Source: Nocardia sp. NBC_00508
GTDB lineage: Bacteria > Actinomycetota > Actinomycetes > Mycobacteriales > Mycobacteriaceae
Reading direction: 5' to 3'
Assembly (NCBI RefSeq): GCF_036346875.1
Contig: NZ_CP107852.1
Location: forward strand, 5,952,001-6,016,000
DNA length: 64,000 nt
The translations under genes were made by a program, and so were the position numbers. The notes under the pieces were generated by a model that was given only the letters and a program-made list of their open reading frames with translations, was not told the DNA's origin and did not search any database. Positions 15,963 through 25,428 of the stretch are shown here, in pieces; positions within the stretch are counted from its first letter, which is position 1, and the number at the start of each line of letters is the position of its first letter.

Positions 15963-18900
15963 TCAGCGCCGAATCGCCGCGATGGCCTTTTCGATTCGCT
16001 TGGCCGACACCGGGAACGGGGTACCGAGCTTCTGCGCGAACAGGCTGACGCGGAATTCCTCGATCATCCACCAGAGGTCCGCGACCGCGGGCGCGTGCTT
16101 GCGGTGTTCGGGCAGCGATCCGAGCAGGCGGTCGTAGGCGGCCAGCGCCCGATCGAGTTCGGCCATGCCCTGACGATCGCGAACCGCCGAGCCGGGCAAC
16201 GCTTCCAGGCGCAGCTGCGCCGCCTGCAGGTAGCGGGGAAGCTCACGCAGCCTGGTGCCGCCCCACTCGGCGACGAAGCCGCGGAAGACCAGGTTGTCGA
16301 GCTGGTCGCGCACGTCGTCGGCGATGTCGCGCTCGCTCGTCCGCGCCAGTGCTACCGAAACCTGATGGGCCGCCGCGAGAATCGGCACAACCAGGCGAAC
16401 GAAGCGCGCTACCGTGGCGGCGAAGTCCGGACGAATCCGGGCGACGAGCGCATCGAACTCCGCCGGGCTGTGCACCGGACCACCGGCGCCGGCCAGCAGC
16501 TCGTCGGCGGCGGCCGCGCGGCAGTCCTCGATCAGCGCCTCCAGCGAGCCGTACGGGTTCTGGCTCAACGCGAGCCGGTCCGTGGGCGATAGACCCGCGG
16601 TAGCGGTGCGGACCGAGGCGGGCAGCGCACGCAGTAGCAGCGCCCTGGTACCCAGGCGCATCGCGGCGGTCTGTTCGGCAGGCGAGCTCAGCACCCGGAC
16701 CGCTACGCCGTCGCCTTCCGCGACCAGCGCTGGATATCCCGTGACGGTCTGACCGGCCACCTCCCGGCGCACTGTCGGCGCGAGGGTGCCGAGCGACTCG
16801 GACGTCCACACCGTTGCGGGCGGGCGTTCCGCACCCGCCGTGGCCCGGGCGACGGAGGCGGAAACCTGTTCGGCCAACCGCGTTTTCAGTGCGGAGAGGC
16901 TCTTGCCGCGAGCGATCGCCGTACCGTCGCCGCCGACGGCGGCGAAGGTCATGCGCAGGTGATCGGGCAGCGCGGAGGGATCGAAGTCGGAGGGGGCGAT
17001 CGAGACCGAACCCAATCGGGACAGCTCGCGCGCCAATCCGGTGCGCAGCGGCTCGGCGCGCGGAGTCAGAGCGGCCAGGGCGGCGGCGGCGAAGTCCGGC
17101 GCGGGGACGACAGTGCGGCGCAACGTCTTCGGCAATGTCTTGATCAGCGCCGCGGCGAGCTCATCGCGCATTCCGGGCACCAGCCAGTCGAAACCGACGG
17201 CCCGCACGTGCGCGAGCTGTTCGACCGGGATGCGTACCGTCACGCCGTCGTCGTCGTTGCCCGGCTCGAACTGGTAGGTGAGCGGGAAGCTGAGCTCGCC
17301 TTGACGCCAGGAGTCGGGGAAGTCCGCCGGGTCCAGGGCGGCGGCGCCCTCGTTGATCACCGTGTCGGTCGAGAAGTCCAGCAGCGCGGGGTCCGTGCGT
17401 CGTGCGGTGCGCCACCAGCTGTCGAAGTGACGGACCGAGACGATATCGGCGGGCAGGCGTTTGTCGTAGAACGCGTACAAGGCCTCGTCGTCGACGAGGA
17501 TGTCGCGGCGGCGCGCCCGGTGCTCCAGGTCGGCGACGTCGTCGAGCAGCGCGCGGTTGCGGTGGAAGAACTCGTGCCGGGTCTGCCACTCGCCCTGGAC
17601 CAGGGCGTGTCTGATGAACAGCTCACGCGACAACTCGGGATCGATGCGGCCGTAATCGACGGGTCTGCCGGTGACCAGCGGGATGCCGTACAGGGTGACG
17701 CGCTCGTAGGCGCGCGCCGCGCCCCGCTTGGCCGACCAGTGCGGCTCGGAATAGATTCGTTTGACCAGCTCGCCCGCGAGTCGTTCGGCCCATTCGGGCT
17801 CGACCTTCGCGGTCATCCGGCCCCACAGACGCGATGTCTCGACCAGCTCGGCTGCCATGACCCAGCGGGGCGGTTTCTTCGCCAGCGACGAACCGGGGAA
17901 GATCATGAACTTGGCGTTGCGCGCGCCGAGGAACTCCCTGGACTCCGCCTCCCTGACCCCGATGTGCGACAGCATGCCCGCCAGCAGCGCCTGATGAATG
18001 GCGGTGGAATCCCAGGGGGCATCGTCGTTGTCGCTCGCTGCCGCGGTGGCGGACCGGCCGCGGCCGGCGCCTGATCTTCCGTCGCCCCGCGTGCGTGCCG
18101 GCTCATTCCGGCGTGCTCGGTTGTCGGACTTGCGATCCGGCGTCGCGGCCTCGGCGTCGCCGCGGCGCGGGGTGGCGGCCGATCCGTCCGCATGAGCCGA
18201 CCATCCGAGGCCCTTGGTGATCGTGCGCAGTTGCCCGTGCAGGTCCTGCCATTCCCGGATCCTCAGGTAATGCAGGAACTCCTCCCGGCACATGCGCCGG
18301 AACTGGTTGGACGACAACGTCTTGCGCTGCCCGCCGAGATACTCCCACAGCCGCAGGTAGGCCAGGAAGTCCGAACCCTCGACGGTGAACCGCGCGTGCT
18401 TGGTGTCGGCGGCCTGCTGGTGCTCGGCAGGACGCTCCCGCACGTCCTGGATCGATAGCGCCGCGACGATGACGAGCACGTCGGCCAGACAGCCGTTGCG
18501 GTGCGCTTCCACCAGCATTCGCGCCATCCTGGGATCGACCGGAAGTTGGGCCATCTCGCGCCCGATCGGCGTCAGCGACAAACGGGTGTCGCCGTCACGG
18601 TGGCTTACCTTGTCTGGGCGGTCACCATCCCGTTGTCGCGTATCTGGCTGTGCCACAGCGATATTCGCCTGAGGTGTGGATTTGCCGTCGCGCGCGAGTG
18701 CCCCGAGTTCTTCGAGCAGGGCGATGCCGTCGCGTATCGCGCGACGGTCCGGAGCCTCCACGAACGGGAAGTTCTCGATGTCACCGAGTCCGAGCGCGGT
18801 CATCTGCAGGATGACGGCGGCCAGGTTGGTACGCAGGATCTCGGGTTCGGTGAAGGCGGGCCGGGACTCGAAGTCGTCCTCGGAGTACAGCCGGATGCAG

Positions 18901-20147
18901 ATACCGTCGGCCACCCGGCCGCAACGGCCGGACCGCTGCCGCGCCGACGCCTGCGACACCGGTTCGATCGGCAAGCGCTGCACCTTGGTCCGCATCGAGT
19001 ACCGCGAGATCCGCGCGGTCCCCGGGTCGACGACGTACCGGATACCCGGCACCGTCAGCGAGGTCTCGGCGACGTTGGTCGCCAGCACCACCCGCCGCCC
19101 CGTATGCGGGGCGAACACCCGATGCTGCTCGGCGGTGGACAGCCGGGCGTACAGCGGGAGGATCTCGGTGCGCGGCAACTTCAGATCCCGTAGCGCGTCG
19201 GCGGTGTCGCGGATCTCCCGTTCACCGGACAGGAACACCAGCACGTCGCCATCGCCCGCGGCGAACAATTCGGTGACCGCGTCACCGATCGCGTCCACCG
19301 GGTCCCGGTCGACGATCCTGGTGTCCTCGTCGTCCTCGTCGCCGGTGGCGGCCGGAAGCTCCAGCGCGAGCGGCCGATAGCGAATCTCCACCGGGTACGA
19401 GCGACCGGAGACCTCGACAATCGGTGCGGGGGTGCCTTTCTCGTCCGCGAAATGCCTGGCGAACAGTTCCGGATCGATCGTCGCCGAGGTGATGATCACC
19501 TTGAGGTCGGGCCGGCGGGGGAGCAGCTGCTCGAGATAGCCGAGCAGGAAGTCGATATTGAGGCTGCGTTCGTGCGCCTCGTCGATGATGATCGTGTCGT
19601 AGCGGCGCAGCAGCCGGTCGCGCTGGATCTCGGCGAGCAAGATGCCGTCGGTCATCAGCTTGATCAGCGTCTGCTCGGAGGCTTGGTCGGTGAAGCGGAC
19701 CGTGTAGCCGACGACGTCGCCGAGTTCGGTGCCGAGTTCCTCCGCGATGCGCTCGGCCACGGTGCGCGCGGCCAGTCGGCGCGGCTGGGTGTGCCCGATG
19801 GTGCCGCGGATGCCGCGGCCGAGCTCCAGGCAGATCTTGGGAATCTGGGTGGTTTTGCCCGAACCGGTCTCGCCCGCGACGATCACGACCTGGTGTGCTG
19901 CGATGGCCGCGGCGATGTCGTCGCGGCGGGCGCTGACCGGCAGTTGCTCCGGATAACGGACCTGCGGCACCGCGGCGCGGCGCGCCTCGACCCGGAGTTC
20001 GGCCGCCGCGATCTCGGCTGCGACCGCGCTCAGGTCGCCGTCGCGGGCCCGGTCGAGCCGACGCCGCAGCCGGTGTTCGTCGCGAAGGGAGAGATTCGCC
20101 AGACGGGTGCGAAGTTCGCGGGAATCGGTGGCGGCTGTCCTGGTCAT
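15963..20147 (-). CDS. hrpA: ATP-dependent RNA helicase HrpA
   Basis: A DEAH-box RNA helicase of 1394 residues. It has Walker A GETGSGKTT (about residues 92-100), the DEAH box in IIIDEAHERSLNIDFLLGYL, SAT in IITSATID, VFLSGEREI, the helicase C motif TNVAETSLTVPGIRYVVD and QRSGRCGRV, followed by the long HrpA-specific C-terminal region (DUF3418-like). Two hydrophilic low-complexity insertions interrupt it: a short one near SLTPIGREMAQLPVD and a longer Arg/Ala/Asp-rich one before APWDSTAIHQALLAG. The start MTRTAATD at 20147 is the most likely; a start 30 bases upstream is also open. It ends two bases from nrdR, convergently. Confidence 0.94.
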   Translation of the reverse strand: MTRTAATDSRELRTRLANLSLRDEHRLRRRLDRARDGDLSAVAAEIAAAELRVEARRAAVPQVRYPEQLPVSARRDDIAAAIAAHQVVIVAGETGSGKTTQIPKICLELGRGIRGTIGHTQPRRLAARTVAERIAEELGTELGDVVGYTVRFTDQASEQTLIKLMTDGILLAEIQRDRLLRRYDTIIIDEAHERSLNIDFLLGYLEQLLPRRPDLKVIITSATIDPELFARHFADEKGTPAPIVEVSGRSYPVEIRYRPLALELPAATGDEDDEDTRIVDRDPVDAIGDAVTELFAAGDGDVLVFLSGEREIRDTADALRDLKLPRTEILPLYARLSTAEQHRVFAPHTGRRVVLATNVAETSLTVPGIRYVVDPGTARISRYSMRTKVQRLPIEPVSQASARQRSGRCGRVADGICIRLYSEDDFESRPAFTEPEILRTNLAAVILQMTALGLGDIENFPFVEAPDRRAIRDGIALLEELGALARDGKSTPQANIAVAQPDTRQRDGDRPDKVSHRDGDTRLSLTPIGREMAQLPVDPRMARMLVEAHRNGCLADVLVIVAALSIQDVRERPAEHQQAADTKHARFTVEGSDFLAYLRLWEYLGGQRKTLSSNQFRRMCREEFLHYLRIREWQDLHGQLRTITKGLGWSAHADGSAATPRRGDAEAATPDRKSDNRARRNEPARTRGDGRSGAGRGRSATAAASDNDDAPWDSTAIHQALLAGMLSHIGVREAESREFLGARNAKFMIFPGSSLAKKPPRWVMAAELVETSRLWGRMTAKVEPEWAERLAGELVKRIYSEPHWSAKRGAARAYERVTLYGIPLVTGRPVDYGRIDPELSRELFIRHALVQGEWQTRHEFFHRNRALLDDVADLEHRARRRDILVDDEALYAFYDKRLPADIVSVRHFDSWWRTARRTDPALLDFSTDTVINEGAAALDPADFPDSWRQGELSFPLTYQFEPGNDDDGVTVRIPVEQLAHVRAVGFDWLVPGMRDELAAALIKTLPKTLRRTVVPAPDFAAAALAALTPRAEPLRTGLARELSRLGSVSIAPSDFDPSALPDHLRMTFAAVGGDGTAIARGKSLSALKTRLAEQVSASVARATAGAERPPATVWTSESLGTLAPTVRREVAGQTVTGYPALVAEGDGVAVRVLSSPAEQTAAMRLGTRALLLRALPASVRTATAGLSPTDRLALSQNPYGSLEALIEDCRAAAADELLAGAGGPVHSPAEFDALVARIRPDFAATVARFVRLVVPILAAAHQVSVALARTSERDIADDVRDQLDNLVFRGFVAEWGGTRLRELPRYLQAAQLRLEALPGSAVRDRQGMAELDRALAAYDRLLGSLPEHRKHAPAVADLWWMIEEFRVSLFAQKLGTPFPVSAKRIEKAIAAIRR

Positions 20148-20207
20148 TGCATCGACCAGCCTAGCGAAACCCGCCAACGGATATTTCTCCCAGGCGGTGG
20201 GCGCGCG

Positions 20208-20244
20208 TGCCGAGCGGGTGCCAGTGTTGCCGAGCGGGTGCCAG
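20208..20244. repeat. 17-bp direct repeat in the hrpA-aminotransferase gap
   Basis: TGCCGAGCGGGTGCCAG occurs at 20208-20224 and again at 20228-20244. The 281-base gap (20148-20428) contains no convincing gene; this tandem pair is its only clear structure and could be an operator or a replication-slippage product. Confidence 0.5.
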
Positions 20245-20428
20245 GCGCCTGCTCGAGCCCGCTCTCGTCGTCGTCGATGTGCGAAGATCGGCCGAGAGAA
20301 TGCGGATGCCGGCGCGGCAGGTGGCCGTGCCGTGAGCCGCGCGGTTCGATGGCGTTCGCCCTGATCGAGCGTTCGGCGTGGCGTCGCGGCACCCGCCGGG
20401 GCACGAGACCAAGGTAAAGGTGGAGGAC

Positions 20429-21658
20429 ATGAGCGCGCTATGGCATGGCTTTGCCGACATGGGCGCCGTGGAGCGAGACGGCGCGTTCGTGGTCGCCCGC
20501 GGCGACGGTGCCTACATCTTCGATCAGGCGGGCAACCGCTACCTGGACGCGACCGCGGGCCTGTGGTTCGCCAATGTCGGCCACGGTCGCGGCGAGATCG
20601 CCGACGCCGTCGCCGCGCAGTTGCGCACGATCGCGCACTACTCCAATTTCGGTGACATCACCGAACCGGCGACCCAGGAACTCGCCGAGCGGCTCGCGAG
20701 CCTGGCCCCGGTGCCGAACAGCAAGATCTTCTTCACCTCCGGCGGCTCCGACTCCGTCGAGACCGCCGCCAAACTCGCCCGCCGCTACTGGCACGAACGC
20801 GGACAGTCCGGCAAGACGATCGTCGTCGGCCGGCAGCTGGCCTACCACGGCATGCACGTCGCGGGTACGGCCCTGGCGGGCATACCGGGGAACCGCGCGG
20901 GCTATGGCGAACTGATGCCCGCGGCGCGGACCATCGCGTGGGACGACGCGAAGGCCCTGCTCGCGTTGATCGAGGAGGTCGGCGCCGAGCGGATCGCCGC
21001 GTTCTTCTGCGAACCCGTCATCGGCGCGGGCGGCGTCTACCTGCCGCCGGAGGGCTATCTCGCCGAGGTGCGCCGCATCTGCCGCGACCACGACATCCTG
21101 TTCGTCGCCGACGAAGTGGTCACCGGGTTCGGCCGCATCGGCGGCGCATGGTTCGCCTCCTCCCGCTACGCGCTCGAACCCGACCTGATGACCACCGCGA
21201 AAGGCCTCACCTCCGGATACTTGCCCATGGGCGCGGTCTTCGTCGCACCACACGTGGCGGAACCGTTCTTCGCGGGCGGCGTCTGGTGGCGGCACGGCTA
21301 CACCTACGGCGGTCACGCGGGTGCCGCGGCCGCCGCACTGGCGAACCTCGACATCATCGAGCGCGAAGGCCTGCTCGATGCCGCGCTGCGCCTGGAATCC
21401 AGCCTGCACGACCAACTCTCGGTGCTCGCCGAGCATCCCCGGGTCGCCGAGGTCCGCAGCGGGCTCGGCGCCGTCGCCGCGATCCAGCTGGCCGACCCCG
21501 CGGAGGGTCCGTCGCTGGTGAAAACGCTTCGCGCGCATGGCATCTCCGGCCGCGCCGCGGGCCAGGGAGCTATGCAGATCTCCCCGGCGTTCGTCATGAC
21601 CGACGACCAGGTGTCCGAACTGGTCGACGGATTCGCTCGCGCACTGGGCTCTGTTTGA
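20429..21658 (+). CDS. Class III PLP aminotransferase
   Basis: A 409-residue fold-type I aminotransferase of the omega-amino-acid/diamine/pyruvate type. It shows LDATAGLWFANVGHGR, FFTSGGSDSVETAAKLARRYW, LAYHGMH, the PLP-binding aspartate in LFVADEVVTGFGR, and the Schiff-base lysine in TTAKGLTSGYLPMGAV, then HGYTYGGHAGAAAAA. The ATG at 20429 follows AAAGGTGGAGG at 20415-20425. The substrate cannot be read from the sequence; beta-alanine/pyruvate or polyamine transamination are possible. It is a single gene with no partner in its direction. A tandem repeat begins 52 bases downstream. Confidence 0.92.
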   Translation: MSALWHGFADMGAVERDGAFVVARGDGAYIFDQAGNRYLDATAGLWFANVGHGRGEIADAVAAQLRTIAHYSNFGDITEPATQELAERLASLAPVPNSKIFFTSGGSDSVETAAKLARRYWHERGQSGKTIVVGRQLAYHGMHVAGTALAGIPGNRAGYGELMPAARTIAWDDAKALLALIEEVGAERIAAFFCEPVIGAGGVYLPPEGYLAEVRRICRDHDILFVADEVVTGFGRIGGAWFASSRYALEPDLMTTAKGLTSGYLPMGAVFVAPHVAEPFFAGGVWWRHGYTYGGHAGAAAAALANLDIIEREGLLDAALRLESSLHDQLSVLAEHPRVAEVRSGLGAVAAIQLADPAEGPSLVKTLRAHGISGRAAGQGAMQISPAFVMTDDQVSELVDGFARALGSV

Positions 21659-21710
21659 TTTGCAGCGCCTGCGGCGCTGCGTGTTCGCGGCCCCTTTGTG
21701 GCTCGCGTCC

Positions 21711-22151
21711 GAGCGACCGCCGCTGGCGACTTCGTCGCGGACGCGGCGGCCACTCGGACGCGAGCCGGGCCGCGAACGGGCAGTGCTCGATCTCGCTTCG
21801 CTCGAAAGCCGGGGTTGGGCCGAGTGGTTGCAGAGGTTCGGAGCTGCCCGTCTGTGTCCGCGACCCCCCTCATTGCTCGCTTCGAGCGACCGCCGCTGGC
21901 GACTTCGTCGCGGACGCGGCGGCCACTCGGACGCGAGCCGGGCCGCGAACGGGCAGTGCTCGATCTCGCTTCGCTCGAAAGCCGGGGTTGGGCCGAGTGG
22001 TTGCAGAGGTTCGGAGCTGCCCGTCTGTGTCCGCGACCCCCCTCATTGCTCGCTTCGAGCGACCGCCGCTGGCGACTTCGTCGCGGACGCGGCGGCCACT
22101 CGGACGCGAGCCGGGCCGCGAACGGGCAGTGCTCGATCTCGCTTCGCTCGA
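21711..22151. repeat. 173-bp tandem repeat, about 2.5 copies
   Basis: Copies begin at 21711, 21884 and 22057 (period 173), the third ending near 22151. Copies are almost identical where they overlap. Each contains an imperfect nested hairpin: CCGCCGC at 21717-21723 with GCGGCGG at 21743-21749, enclosing GCGAC/GTCGC around TTC. The period is not a multiple of three, so the reading frames through it shift each copy and do not look like protein. The whole gap 21659-22347 has no gene apart from this repeat. Confidence 0.85.
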
Positions 22152-22347
22152 CAACGGGAGTGGTGCCGTGTGGTTGCGCGCGCCGTGGTAGCGGCAGCGG
22201 CCAGGTGTTTACTGTGGGTTTGGTGGCAGTCGGACGGGTAGCGCCACAAGTGACTGCTCGCGGAGCCATCGCCGACTTCTGTTGCAGCGGTGGTAGTTGA
22301 TTGCCCCGCGAATGCCTCACGTTCGCCCACGGTCCGTCACCTTGCGT

Positions 22348-22848
22348 TCACAGTGTGCGGGTCATGAACACGCTGTTGGGGTCGGGGCGATAGTCGCCGA
22401 ACGGTGCGCAGTAGTCGAAGCCGTGGGCCGTGTAGAGACGCTGGGCGGCCCGGAAGAAGTCCTGCGCGCCGGTTTCCAGGCTGAGACGGCGGTAACCCCG
22501 GGTGGTGGCCTCGGCAACGAGATGGCGCAGCAGGGTAGAGGCGATGCCGCGGCGCTGGTGTGTCGCGGCGGTGCGCATGGATTTGATCTCGGCGTGGTAG
22601 TCGTCGAGGTGCTTCAGTGCGGCGCAGCCCGCGAGGGCCCGCTCGTCCCATGCGGTCCAGAACGTGATGCGAGGGTGGCGTAGCGCGGCCAGGTCCAACG
22701 CGTGCATGCTCTCCGCGGGCGAGTGCGCGGCCATCTCGGCGAGGTGTTCGGTGAGCAGGGCGGCGATCGCGGGACCGGTCAGGTCGTCGGTGACGATGCG
22801 TAGCTCGCCGTTCGCTGTGTCGGTGGCGCGCTCGGACGGGTGGGGCAT
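22348..22848 (-). CDS. GNAT-family N-acetyltransferase
   Basis: A 166-residue acetyltransferase with the acetyl-CoA-binding signature in RTAATHQRRGIASTLLRHLV (Q/RxxGxA type) and the C-terminal element LYTAHGFDYCAPFGDY. It resembles the YsnE/AttT-type acetyltransferases; substrate unknown. The ATG at 22848 is the only reasonable start. It stands alone, with the repeat region downstream. Confidence 0.88.
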   Translation of the reverse strand: MPHPSERATDTANGELRIVTDDLTGPAIAALLTEHLAEMAAHSPAESMHALDLAALRHPRITFWTAWDERALAGCAALKHLDDYHAEIKSMRTAATHQRRGIASTLLRHLVAEATTRGYRRLSLETGAQDFFRAAQRLYTAHGFDYCAPFGDYRPDPNSVFMTRTL

Positions 22849-23248
22849 TCGTCCATCATGGCGTGCCGTCCGGCGTGGCGCCCAGTCGAGGCTGATTCGG
22901 AGCTACGGATACAGCCGCGTGGTCTCCGCCCCACCGGCAGGGCGACTCGGCCGGGCATGCGCCGGGTCGTGGCCTACTGCCGTGCCAGCTCTTTTCGCGT
23001 CATCGGCACCGGGTCGCGCGGATGGCATGAGTTTGCTTGGCGCGGTTCGAATTTGCCGTGACGCTCGTCGGCCGACGAGGGGCGTCGGCTGTCGGTGTGC
23101 TCGGCCACCCTGCGGCCAATGGTGATTCAGCCCTCTCTGGCGCGTCGAACGTTAATGTGCGGCAACCAAAAAGGGCACCCTTACCGCTTCGGGATGCGAA
23201 CATGGGAAAGGCGACGACCGTGGTCGCCGTGATGAGAGGTGGTGGGGT
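22849..23248. other. Gene-free intergenic stretch
   Basis: This 400-base region has only short reading frames with poor codon usage. I found no tRNA or riboswitch. The only notable structure is a short palindrome AAGGGCACCCTT at about 23168-23179, which could be a control site for the downstream membrane-protein gene. Confidence 0.5.
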
Positions 23249-23941
23249 GTGGCGCAGTTCGTGCAAGAGTATGCCGTATTGCGGTGGATGGTGGTGGCGG
23301 CGTTCATGATCGCGGCGGCGATCGTGTTGGCGCGGGTGACAGCGGTCGCGGTGTCGCTACCCGGCCGCCAGGTGGATCTCGCCGACGTTGCCGTGAAATC
23401 GCCCCTGCCACACGATGCTTCGGTCGAGCATGCCGAATCCGACGCCGCGCACGTGGTGATGTGCCTGGTCATGCTCGGCATGCTGCTGTTTCCCTCTGGT
23501 GCGAGCCCGCACGCGCTGCGTGGTGTGCTGACGGCGATGGTGGTGGTCTTCGCCGGGCTGCTGGTGACCCGCGCCGCGGAGTACGCGGCGCAGGGCCACC
23601 CCTTGCCTGCCGACCGGCTGGTCCCGCTCGGGTACCACATCGTGGCCACCGCCGCGATGCTCTACGCGATGTCCGGCCACACGTCCGCCGGCCACAGCGG
23701 CGGCCCTGCCGCCGGTCCCGCGCTGGGTCTGGCCGCGTTGTTTCTGGTCGACGCGCTGCTCGTCGCCTTCGCCGCCCGCACAGGGTGGGCTGCGCAGCCG
23801 CGTGGACCGCTCGGGTTGCTGATTCGTTCCGGCGGATGCGTCGCCGCACTCACCGGGCCCGCAAGGCCGTGGGCGGCGGTGCCGCATGTGGTGATGGACG
23901 CGGGCACGGCCTACATGCTGGTCGCCGCGGTCGCGGGTTGA
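23249..23941 (+). CDS. Multi-pass membrane protein (DUF5134-like)
   Basis: A 230-residue membrane protein with six or seven predicted helices, including WMVVAAFMIAAAIVLARV, VVMCLVMLGMLLFPSG and LGLAALFLVDALLVAFAA. Histidines inside and near helices (HAESDAAHVVMCL, HIVATAAMLYAMSGHTSAGH, HVVMDAGTAYM) recall the DUF5134 family. Function unknown; the His and Met richness could suit metal binding. GTG at 23249 follows GAGAGGTGG at 23233-23241. It lies 66 bases upstream of sigK in the same direction. Confidence 0.75.
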   Translation: MAQFVQEYAVLRWMVVAAFMIAAAIVLARVTAVAVSLPGRQVDLADVAVKSPLPHDASVEHAESDAAHVVMCLVMLGMLLFPSGASPHALRGVLTAMVVVFAGLLVTRAAEYAAQGHPLPADRLVPLGYHIVATAAMLYAMSGHTSAGHSGGPAAGPALGLAALFLVDALLVAFAARTGWAAQPRGPLGLLIRSGGCVAALTGPARPWAAVPHVVMDAGTAYMLVAAVAG

Positions 23942-23950
23942 CCCTGCGGA

Positions 23951-23978
23951 CCAATCCGGTCCGTCGTGCATACCGAAC
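23951..23978 (+). promoter_or_regulatory. Possible SigK-type promoter upstream of sigK
   Basis: CCAATCC at 23951-23957 and CCGAAC at 23973-23978, 15 bases apart, resemble the SigK promoter elements known from mycobacteria (CCATCC and CCGAAT). It would fit autoregulation of sigK, with a 29-base leader. Both boxes have mismatches, so the call is tentative. Confidence 0.3.
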
Positions 23979-24007
23979 CCCTGTTCATGCAGGCAGGGGA
24001 TTCGGCC

Positions 24008-24697
24008 ATGAGCAACGAACACGGTTCTGCTTCATCACATCGGTCCGGCTATCCGGCGCGGGAGCGGGATGAACCCGACGACCCTATGCCTGCGTGCCCG
24101 CTGCCCGCCGCTGGAGACGCCCGAGCGCGAGCCGGCCACGCGACCCGCAAACTGGCGGAATTGCTCGCGGCGACAGGAGCGGGCGATCGCGGCGCGTTCA
24201 CCGAGTTCTACCAGCTGACCAGTCCGCGGGTATTCGGGCTGACGGTGCGCATCCTGCGCAGCCACGCCGCCGCGGAAGAGGTGACCCAGGAGGTCTACCT
24301 CCAGGTGTGGTCGATGGCCGACCGCTACGACGCCACGCTGGCCAGCCCGGTCGGTTGGATCATGATGCTCGCGCACCGGCGTGCGGTGGACCGGGTCCGC
24401 GCGGAGAGTTCGGCCACCAGCCGCGAGCTGGTCTACGCGCACGAGCAGCTGGGCCGCGCGCACGACGTCGTCGCCGAATCGGTGGCGCAGCGCATCGAAG
24501 AACAGCAGGTGGCGGGCTGCCTTGACATGCTGACGCCCACTCAGCGCGAAGCGATCGTGCTGGCGTATTACAGCGGGCACACCTACCGTGAGGTCGCCGA
24601 CCACCTCTCGGTCCCACTGCCCACGATCAAGACCCGCATCCGCGACGGATTGAAACGATTGGAGAAATGCTTGTCCGGGGAGGCCACCGATGGTTGA
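24008..24697 (+). CDS. sigK: ECF sigma factor SigK
   Basis: An extracytoplasmic-function sigma factor. The 229-residue protein has region 2 (FYQLTSPRVFGLTVRIL, EEVTQEVYLQVWSMADRYD, GWIMMLAHRRAVDRVRAE) and region 4 (LTPTQREAIVLAYYSGHTYREVADHL, then TIKTRIRDGLKRLEKCL). The ATG at 24008 follows AGGGGA at 23995-24000; a GTG at 23966 is in frame but less well placed. It overlaps the next gene, a SigK-type anti-sigma factor, by eight bases. In mycobacteria SigK controls secreted antigens and is held by RskA. Confidence 0.92.
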   Translation: MSNEHGSASSHRSGYPARERDEPDDPMPACPLPAAGDARARAGHATRKLAELLAATGAGDRGAFTEFYQLTSPRVFGLTVRILRSHAAAEEVTQEVYLQVWSMADRYDATLASPVGWIMMLAHRRAVDRVRAESSATSRELVYAHEQLGRAHDVVAESVAQRIEEQQVAGCLDMLTPTQREAIVLAYYSGHTYREVADHLSVPLPTIKTRIRDGLKRLEKCLSGEATDG

Positions 24698-25421
24698 CAC
24701 CTCGCCGCGGTTGGACGCGGACCTCATCGACCTCGCCTATCCGTGCGGACTGGACGCGGTCGCCGATATCGAACGCAGGCACATCGATGCTCGGTTGGCG
24801 GCCGCGGACCCGGCCGTGCGCCAGGCGTTCTCCGACACCGTCTGGCAAGTGCGCGAGATCATGGGCCGACTGGCCGTGCTCGATGAGCACGCGCCGCCGC
24901 CGGAGCTGGAACGCCGCATCCTGGCGGCACTACCCGACCGCCGCGCCGGAACCGCGGTCACCCGGATCTCGTCGTGGAGTCGGCCCCGGCGGTGGGTGGT
25001 GGCGATCGCGGCCGCCGCGTGCCTGGTGCTCGGCGCGACCGTGGTCACCACGCGATTCGCCGGCGCACCGCCATCCCCGACCGCCGCGAACCAGGTGGAA
25101 GTCCAGCAAGAGGTGCGGACCGTGCACGGGGCGGTCACCGGCGGCGGCCTGCTGGTGGTGGAGATCGCGCCGCAGCTCGGCCGCGCTGTCGTCGTATTCG
25201 ACCAGGTTCCGCCGCCGCCGCTGGGGCAGGTGTACCAGGTGTGGTTGGTCGGCGCCGAGGGGCAACCACGGTCGGCCGGAGTACTGAGCGATCTGCCGTC
25301 GGCCGATCGGCCGTTCGTGACGGGATTCCGGTCGGGCGAGCTGCTTGCGGTGAGCGTCGAACCGGCAGGCGGTTCGGACGCGCCGAGCGCCGTGCCGATT
25401 GTCGGCGTGGCGCTGCCGTGA
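24690..25421 (+). CDS. rskA: Anti-sigma-K factor RskA
   Basis: A 243-residue single-pass membrane protein that sequesters SigK at the membrane. The N-terminal cytoplasmic domain is followed by a helix around residues 100-122 (WVVAIAAAACLVLGATVVTT) and an external RskA domain (VEIAPQLGRAVVVFDQVPPPPLGQ in part, then QVWLVGAEGQPRSAGVL). Release probably follows regulated proteolysis of the membrane helix, as in mycobacteria. It overlaps sigK by eight bases, so the two are co-translated. Confidence 0.93.
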   Translation: MVDTSPRLDADLIDLAYPCGLDAVADIERRHIDARLAAADPAVRQAFSDTVWQVREIMGRLAVLDEHAPPPELERRILAALPDRRAGTAVTRISSWSRPRRWVVAIAAAACLVLGATVVTTRFAGAPPSPTAANQVEVQQEVRTVHGAVTGGGLLVVEIAPQLGRAVVVFDQVPPPPLGQVYQVWLVGAEGQPRSAGVLSDLPSADRPFVTGFRSGELLAVSVEPAGGSDAPSAVPIVGVALP

Positions 25422-25428
25422 GCAGGGT

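Noticed and set aside
21711..22151. CRISPR array
   Set aside because: Repeats are 173 bp without short spacers, and no cas genes were seen nearby.
21660..22241. Proteins encoded by the frames running through the 173-bp repeat
   Set aside because: The period is not divisible by three, so each copy is read in a different frame, and identical repeat units appear in several frames on both strands. It is better explained as a noncoding repeat.
22849..23248. Small genes at 22840-23061 and 23037-23309
   Set aside because: No ribosome site, low-complexity Arg/Ser/Ala-rich content and no family resemblance.
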